From Sphingobium cloacae (lineage in GTDB: Bacteria > Pseudomonadota > Alphaproteobacteria > Sphingomonadales > Sphingomonadaceae): a stretch of 64,000 nt of DNA. Where the stretch lies: positions 1 through 64,000 of the forward strand of contig NZ_AP017656.1 of the NCBI RefSeq assembly GCF_002355855.1, read 5' to 3'. Within the stretch, counting starts at the first letter, position 1. Every line of letters starts with the position of its first letter. A program made the position numbers and the translations under genes. Positions 35,443-45,504 of this stretch are shown in pieces. Under the pieces are notes generated by a model. That model saw only the letters and a list, made by a program, of their open reading frames with translations. It was not told the origin of the DNA and did not search any database.

Positions 35443-36063
35443 ATGCTGATCGGCTACGCCCGCGTGTCCAAAGCCGACGGCTCGCAGTCGCTCGACCTGC
35501 AGCACGATGCCCTTCGCGCTGCCGGTGTCGAGCCAGGCAATATCTATGATGATCGTGCATCCGGTAGCCGTGATGATCGCCCCGGTCTTGCCGCCTGCCT
35601 GAAATCGTTGCGCGACGGCGATGTCCTCATCGTTTGGAAGCTCGACCGGCTCGGCCGAACGCTCACCCACCTGGTCAGCACGGTGCAGAATCTGTCGGAT
35701 CGCGGTATCGGTCTGCGGGTGCTCACCGGCAAGGGCGCGCAGATCGACACCACGACGCCATCGGGCCGGATGGTGTTCGGCATTTTTGCCACACTGGCGG
35801 AGTTTGAGCGGGATATGATCCGCGAGCGCACCATGGCTGGCCTGGCCGCTGCCCGCGCGCGGGGACGCAAGGGTGGCCGCAAGTTCGCCCTCTCCAAGGC
35901 CCAGGTGCGGCTCGCTCAGGCTGCTATGGCCCAACGCGACACGTCCGTTTCCGACCTCTGCAAGGAACTCGGGATCGAGCGCGTCACTCTCTACCGCTAT
36001 GTCGGTCCCAACGGGGAACTCCGGGATTACGGTCAGCGCGTGCTTGCTGCCAAAACGCGATGA
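35443..36063 (+). CDS. tnpR: Serine resolvase of the outer Tn3 element
   Basis: 206-aa small serine recombinase: IGYARVSKADGSQSLDLQHD with the catalytic Ser, VWKLDRLGRTLTHL, EFERDMIRERTMAG and a C-terminal HTH (VSDLCKELGIERVTLYRYV). Divergent from the split tnpA, with the presumed res site between. The stop overlaps the acetyltransferase start by 4 bp. Confidence 0.93.
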   Translation: MLIGYARVSKADGSQSLDLQHDALRAAGVEPGNIYDDRASGSRDDRPGLAACLKSLRDGDVLIVWKLDRLGRTLTHLVSTVQNLSDRGIGLRVLTGKGAQIDTTTPSGRMVFGIFATLAEFERDMIRERTMAGLAAARARGRKGGRKFALSKAQVRLAQAAMAQRDTSVSDLCKELGIERVTLYRYVGPNGELRDYGQRVLAAKTR

Positions 36064-36590
36064 TGATGACGGGAGCCCCGATCAAACTTACCCAAGCGGA
36101 CGCCGCAGACGTTGCAGACCTGTACAACCGTTGCAGCGACTATTTCCTGTTGCAGGACGGGGCCGCGCCCACGCTGGACGATGCTCGCGAGCTTTTCTCC
36201 GATGTGCCGCCCGAAAAGAGCGCCCACAATCAAGCTGTCCTGGGATGGAAGGGGCCTGGCGGCCTATATGCAATCGCGGCCATCCTCCGCGATTATCCGC
36301 GTGATGGCACATGGTATCTCGGCTTCATGATCGTAGATGCCGCACAGCGTGGTCGTGGCGTCGGACGCTCAATTTACTCGACGGTCGAAAGCTGGGCCGC
36401 TGCGAGAGGTGCCACAGAGATTCGGTTGGCCGTGCTGGAAGCGAATGAAGCGGCAGAGCGATTTTGGCGTTCTCTCGGCTTCATTGAGTATCGGCGCGTT
36501 GGGCCAGACACCTTCAAAATGCGTAGCCATCGCCGGATAGAACTGAGCCGTCGCCTTTCTGGCGCGACCGTAGAAGGCAGCAACAAGTAA
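36060..36590 (+). CDS. GNAT-family N-acetyltransferase (transposon passenger)
   Basis: 176-aa acetyltransferase of the GNAT fold. The acetyl-CoA loop is VDAAQRGRGVGRSIY, followed by ATEIRLAVLEANEAAERFWR and SLGFIEYRR. The substrate is unknown; no aminoglycoside-acetyltransferase signature is recognised. It overlaps the resolvase gene by 4 bp and ends 26 bp before the right inverted repeat, so it travels with the outer Tn3 element. Confidence 0.85.
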   Translation: MMMTGAPIKLTQADAADVADLYNRCSDYFLLQDGAAPTLDDARELFSDVPPEKSAHNQAVLGWKGPGGLYAIAAILRDYPRDGTWYLGFMIVDAAQRGRGVGRSIYSTVESWAAARGATEIRLAVLEANEAAERFWRSLGFIEYRRVGPDTFKMRSHRRIELSRRLSGATVEGSNK

Positions 36591-36616
36591 GATCTCGCGC
36601 CGGCTATCTGGGCGAG

Positions 36617-36654
36617 CTTGGCGTAGGATTCCGCCCCCTCCCGCAAACGCCCCC
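36617..36654 (-). repeat. Right 38-bp inverted repeat of outer Tn3 element
   Basis: Inverted copy of 25786-25823 with one mismatch (CTTGGCGTAGG here, matching CCTACGCTAAG on the left). Confidence 0.93.
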
Positions 36655-36656
36655 TT

Positions 36657-37952
36657 TCAGGGAAGGGGGCTTGAGATCGCCTTGATGGCCTTCAATCCCG
36701 TTCCAAAACGAGCGATCGCGTCCCTGTTTCTCTCCAGCTCGCCATAGGGCAGATAGGCGAAGTCGAGATCGGCAATACGGCTGAAAGCCGGGCGACGGAG
36801 TTGCGCGCGAACGTCCTGCTCGCGCGCATTCGGTGCGACCAGGAATAGCCCGGCGGCAGCGTGCAGATCGCTCCCCGACAGCGCCAGATCGAGCATGCGC
36901 ACGATCCCCGAGTAGATCGAGGTCGAATGTTCAACCTCGAACGCGGCGGCGACGCCGTCGCCACCCTTCGCCAGCCACAACACGTCGATGAGGCGGATCG
37001 AGTCCGCTCCGGGAGAGGTCGCAATGGCGTCTGGAAGGCGCTCGAGGCATCCCTGTCCAAGCGGGCAGCCAGCGTGAAGTCGACCGCGGTCATTGGCGGC
37101 GATCCACACATCGTAACCGAGGGCATGGCCGAGGTCGCGCAGCCAGGCCTGGATTTCGGCGTGCGTGCGATCGGTTTCGCCCTGCGCGGCGGCTGTCTTG
37201 TCGAGCCGGCTTGCCTCCGCTCTGGCATGTTCCAATCTGCCGAGCCAGTCGTCGGCCGCCGTTGCGTCATCCTCCAGCGGTGGCGCGGGATAGCGGCCCG
37301 AGCCAATGTCGAACAACAGTCCGCCGATCGCGCCGAGATCGTTGGAGAGCAACTCGCGGTAACGGTCGTTGAGGTCGAGGATGCCGGCGCGCATGGCGAG
37401 AAAATGATCCCATGACCCGAGCTTCACCTTGGCGCCGGTGACGGCATTGTAGCCCTTGACGATCGCGGTATTGAAGGGCGGCACCAGCGTCGGGTGAAGG
37501 AAATAGAGCAGGTTGGCCGCCGCCGGCCCCAGCCCCTTGATCTTGAGCGCGTCTATGCTGCGGATGTGGCTGATGATCTCCTCGGCGGTATCGCAGCACG
37601 AGCAATTGTCGAGCAGGCGACCGAACGCCCGCTGGTTGTCCGGGCTTTCGTAGATGTCTGGAATGCGCAGCTTGGGCTTCCACAGCCAGGCATGGTCGGC
37701 GCCCTTGAAGATCTGCCGCTGTTCGGCGATCGAGTGGACAACCGTTTCCAGTGACGAGCCGCGATAGGCGACGCCGAACCGCCCACTTTCGATTTCTGCG
37801 ACCACCTGCTGCAGCCCGCGACGGATGGAGCGGAAGTTTTTCAGCCGTTCGTCCCACAGAAACCAGGAGCGATAGGTGGCGCCGGGATCGTCTCGCCAAC
37901 GACGGACAAGCTCGCTCACGAGATCATGATGTGTCGCGGGTAACAAGGTCAT
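36657..37952 (-). CDS. Unclassified protein: helix-hairpin-helix plus nuclease-like C-terminal domain
   Basis: 431-aa soluble protein that I cannot assign to a named family. The N-terminal half has a helix-hairpin-helix-like stretch (ALKIKGLGPAAANLLYFLHP). The C-terminal ~170 residues contain IRLIDVLWLAKGGDGVAAAF followed by EVEHSTSIYSGI. That D...ExE spacing is the pattern of PD-(D/E)xK restriction-type endonucleases, but no partner methyltransferase is nearby. ATG 37952 is used; a TTG at 38024 would add 24 residues. The stop codon lies 2 bp from the outer Tn3 end, so the natural 3' end may have been changed by that insertion. Confidence 0.5.
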   Translation of the reverse strand: MTLLPATHHDLVSELVRRWRDDPGATYRSWFLWDERLKNFRSIRRGLQQVVAEIESGRFGVAYRGSSLETVVHSIAEQRQIFKGADHAWLWKPKLRIPDIYESPDNQRAFGRLLDNCSCCDTAEEIISHIRSIDALKIKGLGPAAANLLYFLHPTLVPPFNTAIVKGYNAVTGAKVKLGSWDHFLAMRAGILDLNDRYRELLSNDLGAIGGLLFDIGSGRYPAPPLEDDATAADDWLGRLEHARAEASRLDKTAAAQGETDRTHAEIQAWLRDLGHALGYDVWIAANDRGRLHAGCPLGQGCLERLPDAIATSPGADSIRLIDVLWLAKGGDGVAAAFEVEHSTSIYSGIVRMLDLALSGSDLHAAAGLFLVAPNAREQDVRAQLRRPAFSRIADLDFAYLPYGELERNRDAIARFGTGLKAIKAISSPLP

Positions 37953-38200
37953 ACTGGCTGGGTCATCTAAACTGGGCTCCTTGCCGTTCAGGCTATCGCG
38001 AGCAAGGGCGGCTTGCACGTTCAATGTGCGATCCGCGAAGCGTGCTCAAATTGTCGGTGATCGCGCAGGGAAACGCCGCTGGCATTGGGCGTTGCCGGTC
38101 GCAACCGTCGACCGGGCGCACAGCCAGGCAGACGGCCGGCACGGGCGTCGCCGCCCGGGAGCGGCGACGCAACCAGCTTTTTCCGGTCGAACTTAGCGGA

Positions 38201-38590
38201 TCACTGCTTTGCGATCGCGGTGACCTCGCCATCGCTGCCCTTGAGCGAGAGGTCGAAATCGACCTTGTCGCCGACCTTGACCGCATCGGTGATCGACGGC
38301 GCGGCCTTGAACGCCATCGTCATCGCGGGCCACTTGGCCTCCGGGATCGGACCATGATCGAGCGTGATCGTGCCTGCCGCCTTGTCGATCGCGGTGACGG
38401 TGCCATGGCCCTTGGCCTTGATCGCGGCGTTCGCGTCAGGCGCCATCGACATGTTGCCCATGTCGCCGCTCATGGTCGCGGCGGGCGCCGCCTCGTTGGT
38501 CTCAGTCGCAACGGGGGCCTCCGCCTTCTTGCCGCACGCGGCAGTCAGGGCGGCGAGGCCGAGGGCAATGGTCAGTCGTGCATGGTTCAT
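38201..38590 (-). CDS. cusF: CusF-like periplasmic copper-binding lipoprotein
   Basis: 129-aa protein with a lipobox (LTAACGKK) and a Met-rich spacer (TMSGDMGNMSM). The C-terminal CusF domain has GHGTVTAIDK and WPAMTMAFKA, in which Trp and the MxM methionines bind Cu(I)/Ag(I). AAGGAGAAGACG precedes the ATG at 38590; an ATG five codons upstream has no such signal. It is last in the cusCBAF order, 11 bp after cusA. Confidence 0.9.
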   Translation of the reverse strand: MNHARLTIALGLAALTAACGKKAEAPVATETNEAAPAATMSGDMGNMSMAPDANAAIKAKGHGTVTAIDKAAGTITLDHGPIPEAKWPAMTMAFKAAPSITDAVKVGDKVDFDLSLKGSDGEVTAIAKQ

Positions 38591-38601
38591 CGTCTTCTCC
38601 T

Positions 38602-41600
38602 TCATGATGAAACGGGTTGAGGGATGGGATCGGTCTTGGGCCGGCGCAACAGCAGATAGGCGGCGGGCAGGACGAACATTGAGAGCAAGGGCGCGGTCAG
38701 CATGCCGCCGATCATCGGCGCGGCAATCCGGCTCATGACCTCCGAACCCGCGCCTGATCCCAGCAGGATCGGCAGCAGGCCGGCCAGGATCACCGCCACC
38801 GTCATCGCCTTGGGACGGACGCGCAGCAGCGCGCCTTCGCGCACGGCGGCCTCGACCTCGGCAGCGTCCGGATGTGCGCCGCGCTCGGCCAGCGCGTTCT
38901 TGAGATAGATCAGCATCACCACCCCGAACTCGGCGGAGACGCCGGCGAGCGCGATGAACCCGACCCCGGTGGCGATCGACTGGTTGAACCCCAGCAGATA
39001 AAGCGTCCAGATGCCGCCGGTCAGCGCAAACGGCAGCGTCCCCATGATCAGCGCCGCCTCGTCGAAGCGGCCGAAGATGAGGTAGAGCAGCACGAAGATG
39101 ATCAGCAGCGTCGCGGGCACGACCAGCTTCAAGCGGTCGACCGCGCGCTCGAGATATTCGAACTGGCCAGAGTAAGCGATGCTGACCCCAGGCGAGAGCC
39201 TGACCTGTTTCGCCACCGCACGCTGCAGATCGCCGACCACCGAGGCAAGATCGCGCCCGCGCACATCGACGTAGACCCAGGTCGAAGGCCGGGCATTCTC
39301 GGTCTTGAGCATCGGCGGTCCCTCGGCGATCGAGACGTTTGCCACGGTGCCCAAGGTGATCTGCTGGCCCGCGGGCGTCAGGATCGGTAGCGCCCGCAGC
39401 CTTTCGAGGCTGTCGCGCAATTCGCGCGGATAGCGCACGCTGATCGGATAGCGGGCGAGGCCCTCGACCGTCTCGCCGATCGTCTCGCCGCCGATCGCGC
39501 CGGAGACGATGGCCTGGACGTCGGCGATGTTGAGCCCGAACCGCGCGGCGGCGGCGCGGTCTATGTCGACATCGACATAGCGTCCGCCGGTCAGCCGCTC
39601 GGCGAGCGCCGAGCTGACGCCGGGCACGCTCCTGGCCACGGTCTCGACATCATGCGCGATGCGGTCGAGCTCGGCGAGGTCACTGCCCGACACCTTGACC
39701 CCGATCGGGCTCTTGATGCCCGTCGCGAGCATGTCGATGCGGTTGCGGATCGGCGGCACCCAGATATTGGCGAGACCCGGAAGCTTCACCCGGCGATCGA
39801 GCTCGTCGACAAGGCGTTCGGGCGTCATGCCCGACCGCCACTGGTCGCGGGGCTTGAATTGGATCGTCGTCTCGAACATTTCGAGCGGCGCGGGATCGGT
39901 CGCGGTCTCGGCGCGGCCGGCCTTGCCGAACACGCTTTCGACTTCGGGCACGGTCTTGATCAGGCGGTCGGTCTGCTGGAGCAGCTCACTCGCCTTGGCG
40001 GCCGAGAGGCCCGGCAGCGCCGAGGGCATGTAGAGCAGGTCGCCCTCGTCGAGATTGGGCATGAACTCGCCGCCGAGCCGGCTGAGCGGCCAGGCCGTGG
40101 TGGCGAACACCAGAGCCGCGATCAGCAGCACTGCCTTGGGCCGCTTCATCGTCCAGTCGATCGCGGGCCGGTAGATATTGGTGAGCCAGCGATTGACCGG
40201 ATTGGCCTGCTCGGCCGGAATGCGGCCCCGGATCAGCCAGCCCATCAGGATCGGCACCAGGGTCACCGACAGGATCGCGGCCGCGCCCATCGCATAGGTC
40301 TTGGTGAAGGCGAGCGGCGCGAACAGCCGGCCTTCCTGCGCCTCCAGGGTGAAGACCGGAATGAACGACAGCGTGATGATCAGCAGGCTGAAGAACAGCG
40401 CCGGCCCGACCTCGGCCGCCGCCTCGGTGACGACGATCCAGCGCATCTCGCCATCGAGATGTCTGTCCGGGTGATCCTGCTCCCAGCGTTCGATCCTCTT
40501 GTGGGCGTTCTCGATCATGACGACCGCCGCATCCACCATCGCGCCGATGGCGATGGCGATGCCGCCCAGCGACATGATGTTGGCGTTCACCCCCTGGAAC
40601 CGCATTACGACGAACGCGGCCAGCACACCGAGCGGCAAGGTCAGGATCGCGACCAGCGCCGAGCGGACGTGCCAGAGGAACAGGGCGCAGACCAATGCGA
40701 CGACGATGAACTCCTCGACCAGCTTGCGGGTGAGGTTCTCGACCGCGCGATCGATCAGCTGCGAGCGGTCATAGACCGTGACCACCTCGACGCCCGGCGG
40801 CAGGCTTTTCCTGAGATCGGCGAGCTTGTCCTTGACCGCCGCGATGGTCTCACGGGCGTTCTTGCCTGACCGAAGAATAACGACGCCGCCGGCGACCTCG
40901 CCTTCGCCGTTCAGTTCGGCGATGCCGCGCCGCATCTCGGGGCCGACCTGGATCGTGGCGACATCGCCGAGCCGGACGGGCACGCCGCCCGCCGCAGTCT
41001 TGAGCGGGATTGCCCGGAAATCGTCGAGCGTTTTCAGATAGCCCGAGGCGCGGACCATATATTCGGCCTCGGCCATTTCCAGCACCGAGCCGCCGGCTTC
41101 CTGATTGGCTTGGCTGATCGCCTGCACTGCCTGGGCGTGGGTTACGCCGTAGGCCGCGAGCTTCACCGGATCGAGCAGCACCTGGTACTGCTTGACCATG
41201 CCGCCGATGCTGGCGACTTCGGCCACGCCGGTCACGGTCTTCAGCTCGTAGCGCAGGAACCAGTCCTGCAACCCGCGAAGCTGCGAGAGATCGTGCCGGC
41301 CGGTGCGGTCGACCAGCGCATATTCATAGACCCAGCCGACCCCGGTCGCGTCCGGCCCGAGCGCGCTGCGGGCGCTGGCCGGCAACCGACCCTGGACCTG
41401 GTTGAGATATTCGAGCACGCGGCTGCGCGCCCAGTAGAGATCGGTGCCGTCCTCGAAGATCACATAGACGAAGCTGTCGCCGAAGAAGCTATAGCCGCGC
41501 ACCGTCTTGGCGCCGGGCACCGACAGCATGGTGGTGGTGAGCGGATAGGTGATCTGGTTCTCGACGATCTGCGGCGCCTGACCCGGATAGGAAGTGCGGA

Positions 41601-41745
41601 TCACGACCTGCACGTCGGAAAGATCGGGCAGCGCGTCGATCGGGGTCGAGCGCACCGCCCACAGGCCCGCGCCGACCAGCGCGAGCATGCCGAGCACGAC
41701 GAAGAAGCGGTTCCTCACCGACCAGCGGATGAGATGGGCGATCAC
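38602..41745 (-). CDS. cusA: RND copper/silver efflux pump CusA
   Basis: 1,047-aa RND proton antiporter exporting Cu(I)/Ag(I). TM4 reads [15 protein letters not shown] (~397-411), the HME4 monovalent-metal signature, unlike the DFG..DG motif of the pump at 16456. It carries the full twelve-segment layout with two periplasmic loops. It overlaps cusB by 4 bp. The length matches E. coli CusA. Confidence 0.95.
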   Translation of the reverse strand: MIAHLIRWSVRNRFFVVLGMLALVGAGLWAVRSTPIDALPDLSDVQVVIRTSYPGQAPQIVENQITYPLTTTMLSVPGAKTVRGYSFFGDSFVYVIFEDGTDLYWARSRVLEYLNQVQGRLPASARSALGPDATGVGWVYEYALVDRTGRHDLSQLRGLQDWFLRYELKTVTGVAEVASIGGMVKQYQVLLDPVKLAAYGVTHAQAVQAISQANQEAGGSVLEMAEAEYMVRASGYLKTLDDFRAIPLKTAAGGVPVRLGDVATIQVGPEMRRGIAELNGEGEVAGGVVILRSGKNARETIAAVKDKLADLRKSLPPGVEVVTVYDRSQLIDRAVENLTRKLVEEFIVVALVCALFLWHVRSALVAILTLPLGVLAAFVVMRFQGVNANIMSLGGIAIAIGAMVDAAVVMIENAHKRIERWEQDHPDRHLDGEMRWIVVTEAAAEVGPALFFSLLIITLSFIPVFTLEAQEGRLFAPLAFTKTYAMGAAAILSVTLVPILMGWLIRGRIPAEQANPVNRWLTNIYRPAIDWTMKRPKAVLLIAALVFATTAWPLSRLGGEFMPNLDEGDLLYMPSALPGLSAAKASELLQQTDRLIKTVPEVESVFGKAGRAETATDPAPLEMFETTIQFKPRDQWRSGMTPERLVDELDRRVKLPGLANIWVPPIRNRIDMLATGIKSPIGVKVSGSDLAELDRIAHDVETVARSVPGVSSALAERLTGGRYVDVDIDRAAAARFGLNIADVQAIVSGAIGGETIGETVEGLARYPISVRYPRELRDSLERLRALPILTPAGQQITLGTVANVSIAEGPPMLKTENARPSTWVYVDVRGRDLASVVGDLQRAVAKQVRLSPGVSIAYSGQFEYLERAVDRLKLVVPATLLIIFVLLYLIFGRFDEAALIMGTLPFALTGGIWTLYLLGFNQSIATGVGFIALAGVSAEFGVVMLIYLKNALAERGAHPDAAEVEAAVREGALLRVRPKAMTVAVILAGLLPILLGSGAGSEVMSRIAAPMIGGMLTAPLLSMFVLPAAYLLLRRPKTDPIPQPVSS

Positions 41746-43241
41746 TGGCCCGCCACCTTCGCCATATGCCGCAGCGTCGGTCCCGCCGGGGGCCGGTCGA
41801 ACCCGAACCGGACCCGGTCACCCGCCTTGAAGCCGCGCGCGATGCCCGGATTGGCGAGCGCGAAGGTCATCGTCATCGCCGGCCAGTCGAGCGCGGGAAC
41901 GGGCTCGTGGCTGAGCGTCACCGAATTGGCCGTGATCCGCTCGATCTTGCCCGTCGTCTCGTACAGCGTGGCTTTCGACGCCGGCGCGGCGATGGTCGCC
42001 GATGCCGCACCGCCGCCGATCGGCCGCGCCTCGATTCCCGACAGGCTCGCCTCGGAATCGATCAGGAACTGCCCCGAGACGACGACGTTCTCGCCGGGCG
42101 ACAGGCCGGCAAGGATCTCGGTCTCGCCGCCTGCCTCGCGGCCGATGCGGACCTCGGCGGGATGATAGCGCCCGTCGCCTGCGGCCAGCATGACGAGCGT
42201 GCGCCTGCCCGTGCGGATCACCGCTTCGCTCGGCACCAGCAGCGCCGGCTTGGCATCGCCGCCAAGCGCGACGCTGGCGAACATGCCCGGCCGCAACCGG
42301 CCGTCCCGGTTGGGCAGCTCGATCCGCACGGTGAGCGTGCGGCTGTCGGCCTGCGTGGTCGGCAGGATCGCGATCACCCGGCCGGCGAAGCGCTCGCCGG
42401 GGAAGCCCGCCAGCGTGGTGCTGGCATTCTGGCCGACCCGGACATCGCCCGCGCGCGCTTCGGGCACCGCGGCATTGAGCCAGACGGTGCCGAGCCCGCT
42501 TACCTGGGCGAGCGTCTGGCCCATGGCGAGCGTCACGCCGGCACGGGCGTCGAGCGTCTGGATCGTGCCCGAGATCGGCGTCGTGATCGTCACCACGCCG
42601 TTCGGGCGTCCGCTCCGCTCGACGCTGGCGATGAGGCCGTCGGACATGCCCATCAGCCGCAGTCGCTGGCGCGCGGCCGCGGTGAGGTCGGGCTTGCCGA
42701 GCCGCCTGACGCTCAGATATTCGGTCTGCGCGCCGCCCCATTCGGGCAGGAGCAGGTCCGCGATCGGCGCGCCGGCGCGGACCACGTCCCCGGGCGCTCG
42801 CGCATAGACGCGGCTCACGAACCCGCCCGAACGCGCCTGGATGACGGCGACGTCGCGCTGGTTGAAGTCGATCGTGCCGGTGACTTCCAGCGTGCTCGCA
42901 AGGCTGCCCATGCGGGCCTCGGCCACGCGCAGGCCGAGGCTCTGGCGCGCGGAGGGATCGACCGTCACCCCGGGCGCCGCGCCGGCACTTTCGCCGTCGG
43001 CATATCTGGGCACAAGCTGCATATCCATGAACGGCGACTTGCCGGGCTTGTCGAACTTCTGGTTGGGAAACATCGGGTCGTACCAGTAGAGCACCTTGCC
43101 CGAGCCTGTGCCCGCCTCGCCGGACGCGGCGGCCTGCGGTTGCGGCGACCTGTGGCCCGCCCAATAGCCTGTGCCGCCGGCCAGCAGCGCGACGACAAGG
43201 ATCGATGCGCCCCAGCGCACTGTGTCCGACTTGAGCGTCAT
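41742..43241 (-). CDS. cusB: RND adaptor CusB with fused CusF domain
   Basis: 499-aa membrane-fusion protein. An N-terminal anchor segment is followed by a heavy-metal-binding domain ([20 protein letters not shown], ~52-71, and MDMQLVP). Lipoyl/hairpin and beta-barrel domains come next. The last ~85 residues form a CusF-like domain ([20 protein letters not shown] followed by [10 protein letters not shown]), making the protein longer than E. coli CusB. It overlaps both cusA and cusC by 4 bp. Confidence 0.93.
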   Translation of the reverse strand: MTLKSDTVRWGASILVVALLAGGTGYWAGHRSPQPQAAASGEAGTGSGKVLYWYDPMFPNQKFDKPGKSPFMDMQLVPRYADGESAGAAPGVTVDPSARQSLGLRVAEARMGSLASTLEVTGTIDFNQRDVAVIQARSGGFVSRVYARAPGDVVRAGAPIADLLLPEWGGAQTEYLSVRRLGKPDLTAAARQRLRLMGMSDGLIASVERSGRPNGVVTITTPISGTIQTLDARAGVTLAMGQTLAQVSGLGTVWLNAAVPEARAGDVRVGQNASTTLAGFPGERFAGRVIAILPTTQADSRTLTVRIELPNRDGRLRPGMFASVALGGDAKPALLVPSEAVIRTGRRTLVMLAAGDGRYHPAEVRIGREAGGETEILAGLSPGENVVVSGQFLIDSEASLSGIEARPIGGGAASATIAAPASKATLYETTGKIERITANSVTLSHEPVPALDWPAMTMTFALANPGIARGFKAGDRVRFGFDRPPAGPTLRHMAKVAGQ

Positions 43242-44500
43242 GGCCGCTCCTCCCCATAAGTGATGTTGATACGGACCGCGTCGCGCGCGACATCGGCCTC
43301 GCGGTTGAGCGTTTCGACCTCGGCCTCGGCGAGCGCCAGGGTCGAGAGCAGCGCGGTTCCCAGGTCGAGCTTGCCCGCGGCATAGCTGTCGCGGTCGAGT
43401 TCGGCGCGGCGCCTGGCGAGGGGCACCAGCGTCTCGCGGGCATTGCGCAACCGGGAGAGATGCATGGCATGGTCTGCGAGATCGGCGTCGAGTTGCGCCA
43501 CCAGCTCGCGGCGGATCGCCTCGCGGTCGAACCGACCCCCTTGCACAAGGCTCTCGCTGGCAGCGATCCTGGGATTCTGGCGCTTGCCGGCGAACATTGG
43601 CAGGTCGATCGACACGCCGACCGAGGCCATGTCGCCGTACATGGGATCGCGCCGGCCATAGGTGACGCCGACCTTCCAGTCGGAGCGCTTGTCGGCGCGC
43701 GCGAGGCGCACGTCCGCTTCGGCGACTGCGATCCGCGCGTCCTGCGCGCGCACGGCGGGAAGCGCATCGATCCCGGCCCGCAGCCGGATCGGATCGACAT
43801 CGAGTATCGGCGGGTCGCCCGTCGCCTGCGGGTCGGGGTCGCCGGTATAGCGCGCGAGCCGGGCCCGCGCCTGCGCCACCACCGCAGCCATCTCGGCGCG
43901 GCGATCGGCGATGGCGGCGCGGAGCTGGTCGGGCTCGAGCGCCTGGCTCGGGCGCGCGCTGCCCGACGCCAGGCGTGCGGTCACGGTCTTCTGCAGGTCG
44001 TCGAGGCTGGCATCGAGCAGGTCGAGCTGCCGGAGCCGGCGTTCTCCATAATAGAGATCGACCCAGGCGAGGGCGGTCTCGAGCCGCACGTTGCGGCCTT
44101 CGACCAGCTCGCCCGCCTCGGCGATACCGATATCGGCCGCGGCGCGCGCGGCGCGTGCATGGCGCTTGGCGAGATTGGGGAAGGTCTGGCTGAACCCGAT
44201 CGTCGCCATAGTGAAATCGTCGCGCGTGAAGCTGCCGGCATTGGGGCCGCTCACCGGGAAGTTCTGCAGGCCCAGGTCGAGCGTCGGATCGGGCAGGCGA
44301 TCGGCCGCGACCGCCGAAGAGCGGGCGCCGGCTGTCGCCGCCGCGCGCGCCTTGAGGCTTGGCGCGTTGGCGGCAGCGAGCCTCACTGCCTGCTCGTAGG
44401 TGAGCGGGCCGGCCGACACCGGCACGGCCCAGGCGCTCGCAAGCGTCGCACCGATAGAGAGCAACAGGCGTCGCACAGCGCGCCTCGGCATCATGATCAT
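43238..44500 (-). CDS. cusC: Outer-membrane factor CusC/TolC family
   Basis: 420-aa outer-membrane efflux protein, first gene of the minus-strand cusCBAF operon. The signal peptide (ending VPVSAG) is followed by TolC-type repeats (TYEQAVRLAAANAPSLKARA and on). ATG 44500 is chosen because GAGGGG lies 9 bases upstream; ATG 44509 directly abuts that sequence. It forms the channel of the Cus pump. Confidence 0.9.
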   Translation of the reverse strand: MIMMPRRAVRRLLLSIGATLASAWAVPVSAGPLTYEQAVRLAAANAPSLKARAAATAGARSSAVAADRLPDPTLDLGLQNFPVSGPNAGSFTRDDFTMATIGFSQTFPNLAKRHARAARAAADIGIAEAGELVEGRNVRLETALAWVDLYYGERRLRQLDLLDASLDDLQKTVTARLASGSARPSQALEPDQLRAAIADRRAEMAAVVAQARARLARYTGDPDPQATGDPPILDVDPIRLRAGIDALPAVRAQDARIAVAEADVRLARADKRSDWKVGVTYGRRDPMYGDMASVGVSIDLPMFAGKRQNPRIAASESLVQGGRFDREAIRRELVAQLDADLADHAMHLSRLRNARETLVPLARRRAELDRDSYAAGKLDLGTALLSTLALAEAEVETLNREADVARDAVRINITYGEERP

Positions 44501-44563
44501 GGATATCATCCCCTCATGACAGAGGCGGCGCGCCAAGATGTGACGCGCCGCTCCGGAGCGGGT

Positions 44564-44821
44564 TTAGCCCTTGTCCGACCTGACTGCGCCGCGCATGCAG
44601 TCGGCGGCGCTTGCCTGCATCATCGCGCAATCGCAGCTGGCCATGTCCCGGCTGTCGGGCACCCATATGCGGACACGCGCAGGGCCAGTCGCCCGCGGAC
44701 CATATTGCGGCGCCGACCGCCATTCCCAATGGCCTTGCGGCGTGCGGCTCGCGTCGGTTGCAAGCGCAGGCGCGGCGAGACTGAGGGCCGCCACAAGGGC
44801 GGCCGGAAGCAGTTTGATCAT
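44564..44821 (-). CDS. Small exported protein with CDC motif
   Basis: 85-aa protein with a signal peptide (MIKLLPAALVAALSLAAPAL, cut after LAT). The mature part is short and contains MASCDCAMMQASAADC, a Cys/Met cluster suited to binding copper. No family was recognised. It lies 63 bp upstream of cusC on the same strand; a GC-rich hairpin (CGGCGCG/CGCGCCG, 44525-44549) lies between them. Confidence 0.6.
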   Translation of the reverse strand: MIKLLPAALVAALSLAAPALATDASRTPQGHWEWRSAPQYGPRATGPARVRIWVPDSRDMASCDCAMMQASAADCMRGAVRSDKG

Positions 44822-44898
44822 CACGAAAACCTTTGACTGAAAAGAAGGAAACCGGGCGCGCACGCATCGATCGATGCGCGCAGCCCGTGCTCGTTCAA

Positions 44899-45261
44899 TC
44901 AGGCAAGGCTGGTGGGAGGATCCGGCTCGGGCGCAACCGCCTTGCCGGTCAATATCGTGTCGGTCGTCCAGAAGCTGGGCGCGTCGTAGAGACGCGCAGG
45001 CGCAACGCCGCCTGCCAGGTCCGCTGCGACCAGCGGGATCACGCACCCCATCGCGGCGATGCAATCGAGCGTCAGGCCCTTGCAGGGCTTTTCGCTGGGC
45101 GCAGGCTGCTGCTTGGCCATCATCGCCATGCAGTCCGCATCCATGCCCTTGGCCAGCGGCGCGCCTGCCGCCTGCGGCACGCTGTGCGCGGCCGCCATCT
45201 GGGCTCCGAAGAGACCGGACAGCGCTCCGATGACGAGCAGGAGGGCGAGCAGGCGTTTCAC
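44899..45261 (-). CDS. Small exported Cys/Met-containing protein
   Basis: 120-aa protein with a signal peptide (MKRLLALLLVIGALSGLFGA, cut near AAAHS). The mature part has DADCMAMMAKQQ, PCKGLTLDC and AAMGC: four cysteines and several methionines. It resembles the short DUF2946-type proteins seen near copper genes, but that is a guess. Same strand as, and upstream of, the cus operon; divergent from the gene at 45505. Confidence 0.6.
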   Translation of the reverse strand: MKRLLALLLVIGALSGLFGAQMAAAHSVPQAAGAPLAKGMDADCMAMMAKQQPAPSEKPCKGLTLDCIAAMGCVIPLVAADLAGGVAPARLYDAPSFWTTDTILTGKAVAPEPDPPTSLA

Positions 45262-45401
45262 GGGCCTCGATATCTAGCGGGTTTCGCGGGCGCAGCCAAC
45301 CAAAGTCTCGCGCCGCGCGGATTTTGAAGTGCTGACGGCTGATTCCGTCAACTCCGCGTCAATAAAGATCCGGCCCGGGGAAGAAGATCGGCTGCGGCCT
45401 C

Positions 45402-45409
45402 TACGTATA
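45402..45409. promoter_or_regulatory. TACGTATA palindrome, copy 1
   Basis: An 8-bp palindrome between the divergent genes 44899-45261 and 45505-45861, 95 bp before the latter's start. The same octamer occurs at 53015-53022 and 53642-53649 upstream of other small periplasmic genes. A second dyad, GGGAC-CGTA-GTCCC (45424-45437), lies just downstream. Role inferred. Confidence 0.35.
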
Positions 45410-45504
45410 TCGAGGCTGGACCCGGGACCGTAGTCCCAAGCCTGAAGAGACGCTCTTCCCCTCGGCAAAGTCCGGGCGGTGGCTTACCATCCAAGGAGGT
45501 GAAT

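Larger units (their letters stand above)
25786..36654. mobile_element. Outer Tn3-family transposon, interrupted by a mer transposon
   Basis: 10,869 bp bounded by 38-bp Tn3-type inverted repeats (25786-25823 and 36617-36654, one mismatch). Without the inner element and its duplicated 5 bp it would be 4,257 bp and carry tnpA, a divergent resolvase gene and an acetyltransferase. Its tnpA is split by the inner transposon, so it cannot transpose by itself. The flanking 5-mers (TCGTA left, TTTCA right) do not match. Confidence 0.9.

Noticed and set aside
41766..43800. Long frames overlapping cusB on both strands
   Set aside because: High GC keeps the alternative frames open. Only the minus-strand frame ending at 41742 shows CusB domains.
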